Below are positions 1 through 4,974 of a stretch of DNA of 5,035 bases, piece after piece. This DNA comes from an uncultured Prevotella sp. (GTDB lineage Bacteria; Bacteroidota; Bacteroidia; Bacteroidales; Bacteroidaceae), in assembly GCA_900546605.1 (NCBI GenBank), contig URDV01000177.1, forward strand, positions 1 through 5,035, read 5' to 3'. Numbering within the stretch: the first letter of the stretch is position 1; the number at the start of each line of letters is the position of its first letter. The position numbers and the translations under genes were made by a program. The notes under the pieces were generated by a model that saw only the letters and a program-made list of their open reading frames with translations, was not told the origin of the DNA and did not search any database.

Positions 1-136
1 GTGTCGCTTCGCTTGCCCTGGGCTAGGCGCTTTTGGGCTTTCAGCCCGTGCATTAGCGGCGGCAAAACCATGCAGAAAAATATGGATTTTGAACACCCTA
101 CCTTTCAGCATGGCAAATTTTCTCAAAATGCCTTAA
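1..136. repeat. Intergenic repeat remnant with GC-rich hairpins
   Basis: The first 50 bases are GC-rich against an AT-rich background and fold on themselves: GCCC at 15-18 can pair with GGGC at 20-23 or with later partners, and GGGCT (35-39) pairs with AGCCC (43-47) around a 3-base loop. I recall similar text (a run about CCTGGGC followed by GGGCTTTCAGCCC) as a common dispersed intergenic repeat in Bacteroidota, but I cannot search for it. Positions 58-73 and 123-136 also resemble parts of the palindromic element at 3795-4013 (see findings). A plus-strand reading frame crosses this stretch from the window edge, but it runs through the terminator and the 3' end of the neighbouring gene, so I do not treat it as a gene. 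Confidence 0.4.
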
Positions 137-144
137 AGCCAAAA

Positions 145-189
145 ACGCTGCAAATGCTTTTAACAACATTTGCAGCGTCTATTTTTTTT
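145..189. terminator. Strong, probably bidirectional intrinsic terminator
   Basis: A perfect 12-base stem (ACGCTGCAAATG at 145-156 with CATTTGCAGCGT at 167-178) encloses a 10-base loop. On the plus strand it is followed by an 8-base T run at 182-189. On the minus strand the same stem is followed by five T (complement of 141-145). It lies about 40 bases past the stop codon of the minus-strand OmpA-family gene and should end that transcript. It may also stop plus-strand transcription entering from the left of the window. Confidence 0.85.
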
Positions 190-218
190 AGTAAAAATGT
201 GCTGTTCTCAATCAATCA

Positions 219-1370
219 TTACTTTGACTCATTGATAGTACAGATACTTACGCGGTTCCAGTCATCCTCTGAGAACATATTACCTACACCTTGACCCTCG
301 GCCTTGATGCGGTTAGCGTCAATCTTGTACTTGTTAACCAAGATAGTCTTAACAGCCTCAGCACGAGCTTTGGCAATTTTAGCATTGATTTCAGCACTAC
401 CCTCAGGTGATGCGTAACCCTTGATGCCAACTGTACTGTTCTTATGGTTCCTTAAGAAGGTTGCTACACGCTCTACGTTGGGGAGCTGTGAAGCATCTAC
501 CACGCTCTTGCCCTGACGGAATGTAACAGTCTGCTCGAGTGAGTTGGTACTGTTAGTGATAGTTTTAGTTTCAACTATGGGCTTTTGGTTGCGAGCATCG
601 TTGAGTGCTTGTTGCAAGTCGCGGTTGTTAGCAGCGAGTTTAGCGAGCTGAGCGTCTTTGTCGTTAACTTGTGAACGGAGGTCGTTAATCTTTGCATTCA
701 AACCATCCACTTCAGCTTGGTCGTATGCCTTTACTAATGTCATGTAGTGCTTGCCGTTGTTGTGGTTCTTGAAGTGGTAAGTTACACCTGCCAAAACCTC
801 AATAGCACTTTTGTTAACATCGTAAGCATTGTAACTCTGTGCGCGGTCTGACTCCATGTTGTAAACAATTGAAGGTTTGATAGCAATGGTCCATGCCTTC
901 TTTTCACCTACGTTGAAGTTGAAGTTGAAGCCAAACTTTGAAGTAAGGTAGTTTTGATCCTTGCCATATACCTTGCGGTTGCCTACGTAGTTGTGCCCCC
1001 ATCCTGCACCAACAACACCTTCAACCTCGAACAAACGGGGCTGGCCTTTGTAACCACAGAAAAGGTTGGAAAGATTGAACTTACCCAAAAGGCTAAGATT
1101 TGACTGATCGAATACAGTGCAGCTTGCAGTAGTGTTGTTGTTAGCCAAGAACTGAGCACCCAAGCCAAACACTGGAGTGATTTGCTTAGTAGCTTCAACA
1201 CCATAAGTAGCACGGAAGTTGCTGATTTGTGTATGTGTTGTGGGGATAATGCCACCACCTACAAGGCCTACTGACCAATTGTCAAAGAAACGCGAACCCT
1301 GAACACTCTTCTGAGCACCTGCAGTGAGCACCGCTGCGCTCATAGCTGCAATAGCAAGAATCTTTTTCAT
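219..1370 (-). CDS. OmpA-family outer membrane protein
   Basis: A 383-residue outer membrane protein that should link the outer membrane to peptidoglycan. Residues 1-20 form a type I signal peptide (KK, hydrophobic core, cleavage probably after AGA before Q20). Residues 30-200 have alternating aromatic and polar strands typical of an eight-stranded beta barrel, ending in YHF. Residues 214-262 are a heptad-rich coiled-coil spacer, and 278-380 form a C-terminal OmpA-like domain with GYASPEG (318-324), N329, R336-A337 and the closing WNR (371-373). Barrel, coiled coil, then OmpA domain at about 380 residues is the plan of the Porphyromonas gingivalis Pgm6/Pgm7 proteins. The domain arginine is present (R336), but the position normally holding the peptidoglycan-contacting aspartate is S321 by ungapped alignment. 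The only start preceding the signal peptide is ATG at 1370. It appears monocistronic, divergent from the DUF3467 gene. Family is near certain; exact substrate or pore function is unknown. Confidence 0.95.
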   Translation of the reverse strand: MKKILAIAAMSAAVLTAGAQKSVQGSRFFDNWSVGLVGGGIIPTTHTQISNFRATYGVEATKQITPVFGLGAQFLANNNTTASCTVFDQSNLSLLGKFNLSNLFCGYKGQPRLFEVEGVVGAGWGHNYVGNRKVYGKDQNYLTSKFGFNFNFNVGEKKAWTIAIKPSIVYNMESDRAQSYNAYDVNKSAIEVLAGVTYHFKNHNNGKHYMTLVKAYDQAEVDGLNAKINDLRSQVNDKDAQLAKLAANNRDLQQALNDARNQKPIVETKTITNSTNSLEQTVTFRQGKSVVDASQLPNVERVATFLRNHKNSTVGIKGYASPEGSAEINAKIAKARAEAVKTILVNKYKIDANRIKAEGQGVGNMFSEDDWNRVSICTINESK

Positions 1371-1483
1371 GAAACAATATATTTTAAATGATTTATTAAG
1401 TTATTCTACTTTTAGTGGCTACCTTCTTTCTCAAGATGTAGTTAAATTAGCGTTGTAATGTGTATCATCGCACTTTAGAAATA

Positions 1484-1491
1484 CAAAAATA
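1484..1491 (-). promoter_or_regulatory. Candidate -7 element for the OmpA-family gene
   Basis: On the minus strand these bases read TATTTTTG, an exact match to the Bacteroidota -7 consensus TAnnTTTG. It is the only exact match I found on this strand between the gene and its divergent neighbour. No TTTG lies 19-21 bases further upstream; the nearest is at 1527-1530, which is too far. The promoter is therefore only half supported. If correct, the leader would be about 105 bases long, which fits an abundant, stably expressed outer membrane protein mRNA. Confidence 0.4.
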
Positions 1492-1516
1492 AGCAAACAA
1501 ATAAGATTTTGATAAT

Positions 1517-1531
1517 GTTTGTGCAACAAAC
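1517..1531. promoter_or_regulatory. Small dyad between divergent promoters
   Basis: GTTTGT and ACAAAC are perfect 6-base inverted arms around GCA. The dyad lies between the candidate -7 of the minus-strand OmpA-family gene (1484-1491) and the -33 of the plus-strand DUF3467 gene (1573-1576), so a bound protein could touch either promoter. The site is AT-rich and short, and chance is a real alternative. No regulator is encoded nearby. Confidence 0.25.
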
Positions 1532-1572
1532 TGCTACTTTAGAGTATTTTTTTTGAAAAATAGACTATCAAT

Positions 1573-1604
1573 TTTGGCTATTTCAAAGCTTAATTTTATA
1601 TTTG
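1573..1604 (+). promoter_or_regulatory. Bacteroidota-type promoter for the DUF3467 gene
   Basis: TTTG at 1573-1576 and TATATTTG at 1597-1604, separated by 20 bases, match both halves of the Bacteroidota primary sigma factor consensus exactly. Transcription would start near 1610, giving a leader of about 70 bases that ends in an A-rich stretch (about 1655-1673) before the ATG. A-rich leaders are the usual substitute for Shine-Dalgarno pairing in this phylum. Confidence 0.8.
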
Positions 1605-1679
1605 TAGTGTGAATTATGGGTCAACATGGCCTTGAAACACGACAAATCATTATAAATCAAATAAAACAAACAATTCCCC

Positions 1680-2015
1680 ATGGAAAATCAAGAACAGAAT
1701 GATGGTCAGTTGAAGATTGAACTGACTCCCGAAGTTGCTGAAGGCATCTATGCCAACCTCGCCATCCTTACACACTCAAGCGCTGAAGTTGTTATGGACT
1801 TCATCCGCGTTCTGCCGGGTGTACCCAAGGCTAACGTTAAGAGCCGTATCATCTTGGCTCCTGAACACGCTAAGCGTTTGCTCTTTGCCTTGCAAGACAA
1901 CATTCAAAAGTATGAAAAGGCTTTCGGCCCTATCAACTTGCCTGGTGCTCCTGAAGCTCCACAACAAGGTGGCCGCACTGCTACTCCCTTTGGCGTTCCC
2001 GAAGGCAATGCTTAA
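1680..2015 (+). CDS. DUF3467-family small cytosolic protein
   Basis: A 111-residue soluble protein of unknown function. Residues 11-86 carry the family core that I recognise: the IELTPEVAEGIYANLAILTH segment, then S33-S34, DF (40-41), LPG (45-47), KANVKSRII (50-58), PEHAKRLL (61-68), and NIQKYEKAFG (74-83). Residues 87-111 are a Pro/Gly-rich, probably disordered tail, which varies among homologues. There is no signal peptide or membrane segment. In many Bacteroidota I recall this gene sitting just downstream of the RNA polymerase genes rpoB and rpoC. Here it stands alone with a near-perfect promoter upstream and a strong terminator downstream, so it is a single-gene transcript. The start at ATG 1680 gives the normal family N-terminus. 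Biochemical role is not known to me; a link to nucleic acid or transcription is only a guess from the usual neighbourhood. Confidence 0.92.
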   Translation: MENQEQNDGQLKIELTPEVAEGIYANLAILTHSSAEVVMDFIRVLPGVPKANVKSRIILAPEHAKRLLFALQDNIQKYEKAFGPINLPGAPEAPQQGGRTATPFGVPEGNA

Positions 2016-2042
2016 TGGAGCTGTTTTAACGCTCTATGTTAT

Positions 2043-2067
2043 TCACAACTCTACTTGTAGGTTGTGA
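2043..2067 (+). other. Hairpin between stop codon and terminator
   Basis: TCACAAC (2043-2049) pairs with GTTGTGA (2061-2067). After a one-base bulge, CTA (2051-2053) pairs with TAG (2058-2060) across a CTTG loop. No T run follows, so it is not itself an intrinsic terminator. It would sit in the 3' untranslated region of the DUF3467 mRNA about 20 bases before the terminator stem, where it could protect the transcript end. Confidence 0.4.
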
Positions 2068-2088
2068 CAAGCATTGATACAACTTTAC

Positions 2089-2125
2089 TCCCCCATACTC
2101 TGCATGAGAATGGGGGATTTTTTTT
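2089..2125 (+). terminator. Intrinsic terminator of the DUF3467 gene
   Basis: TCCCCCA (2089-2095) pairs with TGGGGGA (2111-2117). The stem continues with T-A, one A-A mismatch, and CTC/GAG (2098-2100 with 2106-2108), closing a 5-base loop. Eight T follow at 2118-2125. This is a textbook intrinsic terminator 73 bases after the stop codon, and it isolates the DUF3467 gene from the secreted protein gene downstream. Confidence 0.92.
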
Positions 2126-2164
2126 GCATCTTTCCATTTGTTTTTACATTTAGTTCTGTTTCAC

Positions 2165-2195
2165 TTTCTTGTTACAAAAATACTTATTACATTTG
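2165..2195 (+). promoter_or_regulatory. Promoter for the secreted YD-repeat-like gene
   Basis: TACATTTG at 2188-2195 is an exact Bacteroidota -7 element, with TTTC at 2165-2168 (three of four bases of the -33 TTTG) 19 bases upstream. Transcription would begin near 2201, giving a leader of about 85 bases. A 7-base inverted repeat, TTGTTAC (2169-2175) and GTAACAA (2201-2207), brackets the -7 element and could be an operator or could affect the start of the transcript. Confidence 0.65.
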
Positions 2196-2228
2196 CAATT
2201 GTAACAATAAACGTATATGTAATCATAC

Positions 2229-2274
2229 AAAAAGTAGCACTCATACACTATTTTTTAGCATAGTGTTACTTTTT
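2229..2274 (+). promoter_or_regulatory. Terminator-like hairpin in the leader of the secreted protein gene
   Basis: The 13-base arms at 2229-2241 and 2262-2274 pair with one G-T wobble (2237 with 2267). They begin with AAAAAGTA and end with TACTTTTT, so an A run enters the stem and a T run leaves it. CTA/TAG (2248-2250 with 2256-2258) closes a T-rich inner loop. The hairpin lies downstream of the promoter at 2165-2195 and only 13 bases before the start codon. It could attenuate transcription, limit ribosome access or stabilise the mRNA. Alternatively it is a decayed repeat. The T run is inside the stem rather than free, which weakens the terminator reading. Confidence 0.5.
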
Positions 2275-2287
2275 CAACACTCATTCT

Positions 2288-3751
2288 ATGCGTATGAAAC
2301 ATTTTACACTACTCTCAACTTGCATGCTTGCTTTGGGCAGCATCGCTATGCAAGCGCAAACTCACCGCATTGCGCACACTAACTCACCTATTGCCTTTAT
2401 GAAGGCGCAAGTGAACAAATCGCTACGCACACAAGGAACCACTCCACTAAAGGCTGCACAGGCCAAGCGCACAGCTGCTACACGATTGGCTGCTTTGGCA
2501 CGTGCCGAAAGTTTGAACAAACATGAATATAAGCCTCAACACCAAATAGAATACGCGCTGAACGATGACACGCAAGAGTGGGAAAAGTCTGCTGAATACA
2601 CCAACACCTATGATGCTAATGGACGACTCACGGTGCAACTGATGGATGATGGTGCTACCATTACTCGAACAGAGTATACGTATAACAAAGACAACAACAT
2701 CACTCTCATGCAAAGTTCGGTGTCAGAGGATGGCGGATCGACCTTTACACCCAGCGAGAAGCGTGAACAAACCTACGATGAGTTTGTACCCAATTTGGTA
2801 ATTGAAAAGAAACGTTTTGAGTGGGACAATAATGCTTGGATAACTAATGGAGATGCTTATAAACGTACCATTAAACGCGATGCTGACAATAATGTTACTT
2901 CGTTAGTAATATCCGTTCCTTACAATGGTGAATACGAGGATACTAAACGCATTACTAACACTTTTGATTCTGACACCAAAAAGGCTGATACCTTTAAATA
3001 TGAGGAGTTAGATTACAACGATGACCACACGGCTCTTGAATGGGAAGTAACGGAGCAACTCAAAAACATGAGTTGGCACAAAACTAACGGACAGCTGGTG
3101 AGTGAATATGGCGACTGGATAAATTATGGTAACGAGCTTGATAAGGCTTCGGTTTACTTTAATGAAGATGGTCAAGAGTTTTTGGGTGGTCATATAGCCG
3201 TTAAATACGATGATAATGGCGGATTTAATGAAACAATTGACTACTCGGTGCTTTACCCTGGCAAGGATGTTACAAGTTTGACTTACACTGACGATAATGG
3301 TAGTTATGTTTATGAAAATAAATACTATGAGGCTGATGAGGATGCTGAGGGTGTGACAGAGGATGACTTGCAAGAGCACTCTAAGTCTATAGCCCAGTAT
3401 GATGATCATGGCAACTTGGTGTTGGAAATAAATAGTGAGTTGAATGAAGATGGCACGGATCTTGAAATTACAGATGGCACAAAGTATGACTACACTTATG
3501 ACAACACCACCGATGCTGAAAAAGAGGTGGTAGTGAGCATGTTTGATTATGACTCAAAGGAGTATTTGCCTTTCATGAAGATTGTTACAGATACTTACAC
3601 CGACATCACGGGCATTCAGCAAACTACCAACAAAGGCGAAACTGCTCCTACACAAATATATAACTTGCAGGGCATTCGCACTAACAGCACTGCCAGCAGG
3701 GGTGTTTACATCATTCGTCAAGGTAATGTGGTTAAAAAGGTAATTAAGTAA
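2288..3751 (+). CDS. Secreted YD-repeat-like protein with short C-terminal sorting-type tail
   Basis: A 487-residue exported protein of unknown function. Residues 1-23 are a signal peptide, cleaved near MQA before Q24; ATG at 2294 (MKHF) is an equally good start. Residues 36-80 are a basic, Ala-rich linker. Residues 85-440 are a beta-rich, acidic body in which a loose unit recurs: a Trp, then alternating Tyr/Thr, then a turn such as YDANGRLT (108-115), RDADNNVTSLV (197-207), KYDDNGG (306-312) or YDDHGNLVLE (371-380). These turns resemble YD (Rhs-type) repeats, but no toxin or core domain follows. Residues 455-487 (IYNLQG, then RGVYII, GNVVKKVIK) resemble the last strands of a type A type IX secretion C-terminal signal, though the full ~80-residue domain is not evident. 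It has its own promoter and structured leader. I infer cell-surface or periplasmic location; substrate or partner is unknown. Confidence 0.85.
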   Translation: MRMKHFTLLSTCMLALGSIAMQAQTHRIAHTNSPIAFMKAQVNKSLRTQGTTPLKAAQAKRTAATRLAALARAESLNKHEYKPQHQIEYALNDDTQEWEKSAEYTNTYDANGRLTVQLMDDGATITRTEYTYNKDNNITLMQSSVSEDGGSTFTPSEKREQTYDEFVPNLVIEKKRFEWDNNAWITNGDAYKRTIKRDADNNVTSLVISVPYNGEYEDTKRITNTFDSDTKKADTFKYEELDYNDDHTALEWEVTEQLKNMSWHKTNGQLVSEYGDWINYGNELDKASVYFNEDGQEFLGGHIAVKYDDNGGFNETIDYSVLYPGKDVTSLTYTDDNGSYVYENKYYEADEDAEGVTEDDLQEHSKSIAQYDDHGNLVLEINSELNEDGTDLEITDGTKYDYTYDNTTDAEKEVVVSMFDYDSKEYLPFMKIVTDTYTDITGIQQTTNKGETAPTQIYNLQGIRTNSTASRGVYIIRQGNVVKKVIK

Positions 3752-3756
3752 GTAGG

Positions 3757-3781
3757 TAAGTAGATGTACAAGTTCTACTTA
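3757..3781 (+). other. Hairpin just after the secreted protein gene
   Basis: TAAGTAGA (3757-3764) and TCTACTTA (3774-3781) form a perfect 8-base stem with a 9-base loop starting five bases after the stop codon. It is preceded by a short run of TAAG/TAGG units from 3745 on. No T run follows, so it is not a canonical terminator. It may act with the larger palindrome downstream to end or protect the transcript. Confidence 0.4.
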
Positions 3782-3794
3782 GAAGAAAAAGATA

Positions 3795-4013
3795 AGTAAT
3801 GGTAAAAGAATAAGTTGAGCATTTTTTGCATGTATTTTTAGCCGATTTTGAAGCCTGAATGAAGGTTTCTGTCCCCCGATAACGGGGGAACCGAAGGGGG
3901 TCATAGCGGGCTATGTGACTGAGTGAAGGTTTCAAAAGCGGCAAAAAGACATGCTCAAATTATGCCTTAACTAACTTAAAAAAAAATGCTCAAGTTATTT
4001 TTTTACCATTACT
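3795..4013. repeat. 219-base nested palindromic element with GC-rich core
   Basis: The outer arms 3795-3827 and 3981-4013 are inverted copies with 31 of 33 positions matching. Inner arms 3828-3856 and 3927-3954 continue the palindrome with about 25 of 29 matching and one gap. The right arm has 26 extra bases (3955-3980) between them. The core holds two hairpins: TCCCCCG/CGGGGGA (3872-3878 with 3883-3889, loop ATAA) and CATAG/CTATG (3902-3906 with 3911-3915). A 13-base direct repeat with one mismatch (3857-3869 and 3921-3933) brackets the core. It separates two convergent transcription units. It has the shape of a miniature inverted-repeat element but no convincing target duplication (flanks ATA and ATT). 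It could also be a structured RNA or a bidirectional transcription barrier. A minus-strand 66-codon frame across it looks like a by-product of the repeat. Confidence 0.8.
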
Positions 4014-4088
4014 ATTTTATCCAAACAAAACAATTTTCTTAACATAATGGAGATGCTTTGTTTTTATGGGAAGAAGATAATGAATAAG

Positions 4089-4153
4089 TATACTCGTTGG
4101 CGGATTTATTGGTTAACGGCTTAACCTGCTTACTACATCCGCCAACACGTATA
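4089..4153. repeat. 65-base palindromic repeat with GTTGGCGGAT arms
   Basis: GTTGGCGGAT (4096-4105) and ATCCGCCAAC (4137-4146) pair perfectly. After two mismatches the stem continues with TATAC (4089-4093) and GTATA (4149-4153). A second hairpin, GGTTAA/TTAACC (4111-4116 with 4121-4126, loop CGGC), sits within the loop. It lies between the large palindrome and the 3' end of the CYTH gene. The left arm recurs at 4975-4992, so this is a dispersed repeat rather than a one-off terminator. The bases between the two palindromes (4014-4088) are AT-rich and show nothing I can name. Confidence 0.65.
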
Positions 4154-4171
4154 AGTGTATAATTAGGATGT

Positions 4172-4203
4172 CATTTGAATGATGTTTGAATACCATTCAA
4201 ATG
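4172..4203 (-). terminator. Hairpin abutting the CYTH stop codon, possible terminator
   Basis: CATTTGAATG (4172-4181) and CATTCAAATG (4194-4203) form a perfect 10-base stem with a 12-base loop, beginning at the base right after the TAG stop of the minus-strand CYTH gene. No T run follows on the minus strand, so intrinsic termination would be weak. It may instead protect the 3' end or work together with the palindrome at 4089-4153. Confidence 0.4.
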
Positions 4204-4674
4204 CTATTTCCAATTTTTATAAGGATTAATGCGCAATGATGAATTGTAGTATTTGCGGTCGCCTGTTACCTCCTTGCCTAAAAAGGGAGCACGTTCGTAC
4301 ACTTCATCTTCACTATTAAGTTCTACTTCAGCCACAACGAGTCCTTCATTGTCGCCAAAAAATTCATCCACCTCATAAGTGTGCTTGCCCATAGGTACAA
4401 GCCAACGCACCTTATCAACAATGCCTGGTTCACAAAGGCGCATTAGCGATAAGGCTTCGTCCTTTGTTATTTCTTTTTCAAACTCATAGCGTGACAAACC
4501 TCCATTGAGTGAAGGGCCTTTTATGGTTAAATAACCCTTGTCGTCACGCAATCTGACACGCACAGTTCGTCCACGGCCACTGCATATGTAACCTTGCACA
4601 ATGCGACTATGCGAAGTGGAGAGCGACTTGTAGTCACCCTCCACTAAAAACTTTCTTTCAATTTCGAGTGCCAA
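4204..4674 (-). CDS. CYTH-domain protein, probable triphosphate tunnel metalloenzyme
   Basis: A 156-residue single-domain CYTH protein; the family hydrolyses inorganic or organic triphosphates with a divalent metal inside a beta-barrel tunnel. The signature ExExK is E4-E6-K8. Other expected tunnel residues are visible: R39 and R41 with R43 on one strand, K52, E64 and E66, K88 and R90, E101 with D103 and E104, E116 and E118, then R140-K141. The C-terminal GDRKYYNSSLRINPY matches the usual family end, and the length suits the short bacterial class, so it looks complete and active. The start codon is TTG at 4674: no in-frame ATG lies upstream near it, and the signature must begin at residue 4. 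It sits 14 bases after the small membrane protein gene, so it is probably the second gene of a two-gene transcript. True substrate (tripolyphosphate or another) is not decided by the sequence. Confidence 0.93.
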   Translation of the reverse strand: MALEIERKFLVEGDYKSLSTSHSRIVQGYICSGRGRTVRVRLRDDKGYLTIKGPSLNGGLSRYEFEKEITKDEALSLMRLCEPGIVDKVRWLVPMGKHTYEVDEFFGDNEGLVVAEVELNSEDEVYERAPFLGKEVTGDRKYYNSSLRINPYKNWK

Positions 4675-4688
4675 AACTATAGATTGCT

Positions 4689-4835
4689 TTATGAGGCAAC
4701 AACGTAGTAGGCTGTCAGTCCTAAAGCTACAATGAGGAACAAAGCTATTATGATGCCTTTTACTACATTGTAGGCTTGACGACGCTCCTTCTCTTCGCGT
4801 GCCTTGCGTTTTAAATTATGAGTAATGTTGGTCAT
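4689..4835 (-). CDS. 48-residue single-pass membrane protein
   Basis: A small protein read from ATG at 4835 to TAA at 4689. The first 20 residues are strongly charged (KRKAREEKERRQ at 9-20). Residues 24-47 are one hydrophobic helix (VVKGIIIALFLIVALGL, then TAYYVVAS), giving a cytosolic basic N-terminus and a membrane anchor. Codon use and frame look natural, and no stop interrupts it. It lies directly upstream of the CYTH gene on the same strand with a 14-base gap, so they probably share a transcript. The leader is A/T-rich (AAAAATATAACACC before ATG), typical of the phylum. I do not recognise the family. Bacteroidota have many uncharacterised small membrane proteins of this shape; a function cannot be assigned. 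Confidence 0.72.
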   Translation of the reverse strand: MTNITHNLKRKAREEKERRQAYNVVKGIIIALFLIVALGLTAYYVVAS

Positions 4836-4879
4836 GGTGTTATATTTTTAGAATTAAGTTTTCAGTGTTTTACTATAGC

Positions 4880-4923
4880 CTTAAGTGCGGTACTCCACAA
4901 ATGGAGTACACACAACACTTAAG
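4880..4923. other. Long structured inverted repeat upstream of the small membrane protein gene
   Basis: CTTAAGTG (4880-4887) pairs with CACTTAAG (4916-4923), and inside it GTACTCCA (4890-4897) pairs with TGGAGTAC (4902-4909) around a CAAA loop; an asymmetric internal loop (2 and 6 bases) separates the two stems. It lies 44 bases before the minus-strand ATG at 4835. It could be a leader structure of that transcript, an operator, or the end of a transcript from outside the window. No T run follows in either direction. I found no convincing TAnnTTTG element for the minus-strand pair. Confidence 0.5.
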
Positions 4924-4974
4924 TTATTGCTGCAGGCATAGGTGATACATTTTCGAAGTGCTGCACCTAAGCAT

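Noticed and set aside
1..294. Plus-strand 97-codon frame from the window edge
   Set aside because: It crosses a GC-rich repeat, a strong terminator and the 3' end of the well-supported OmpA-family gene on the other strand, and its product resembles no protein I know.
983..1258. Minus-strand 91-codon frame
   Set aside because: Lies wholly inside the OmpA-family gene in another frame.
1735..2067. Plus-strand 110-codon frame
   Set aside because: Out-of-frame overlap with the recognisable DUF3467 gene; its product is not family-like.
2074..2382. Plus-strand 102-codon frame, Cys and Phe rich
   Set aside because: Runs through the terminator, promoter and leader hairpin and into the signal peptide of the secreted protein in another frame.
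3008..3409. Minus-strand 133-codon hydrophobic frame
   Set aside because: Antisense of the secreted protein gene; its Ile/Val richness comes from complementing Asp/Asn/Tyr codons, not from a real membrane protein.
2288..3751. Reading the secreted protein as an Rhs-type toxin
   Set aside because: The YD-like turns are irregular and there is no Rhs core or variable toxin end, nor an adjacent immunity gene.
3744..3944. Minus-strand 66-codon frame over the palindromic element
   Set aside because: Made of repeat sequence and overlapping the end of the secreted protein gene; peptides like its ARYDPLRFPRYRGTETF part look like the recurrent translation of a repeat.
3795..4013. Calling the palindrome an insertion sequence or CRISPR
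   Set aside because: No transposase frame, no clear target duplication, and no regularly spaced repeats with unique spacers.
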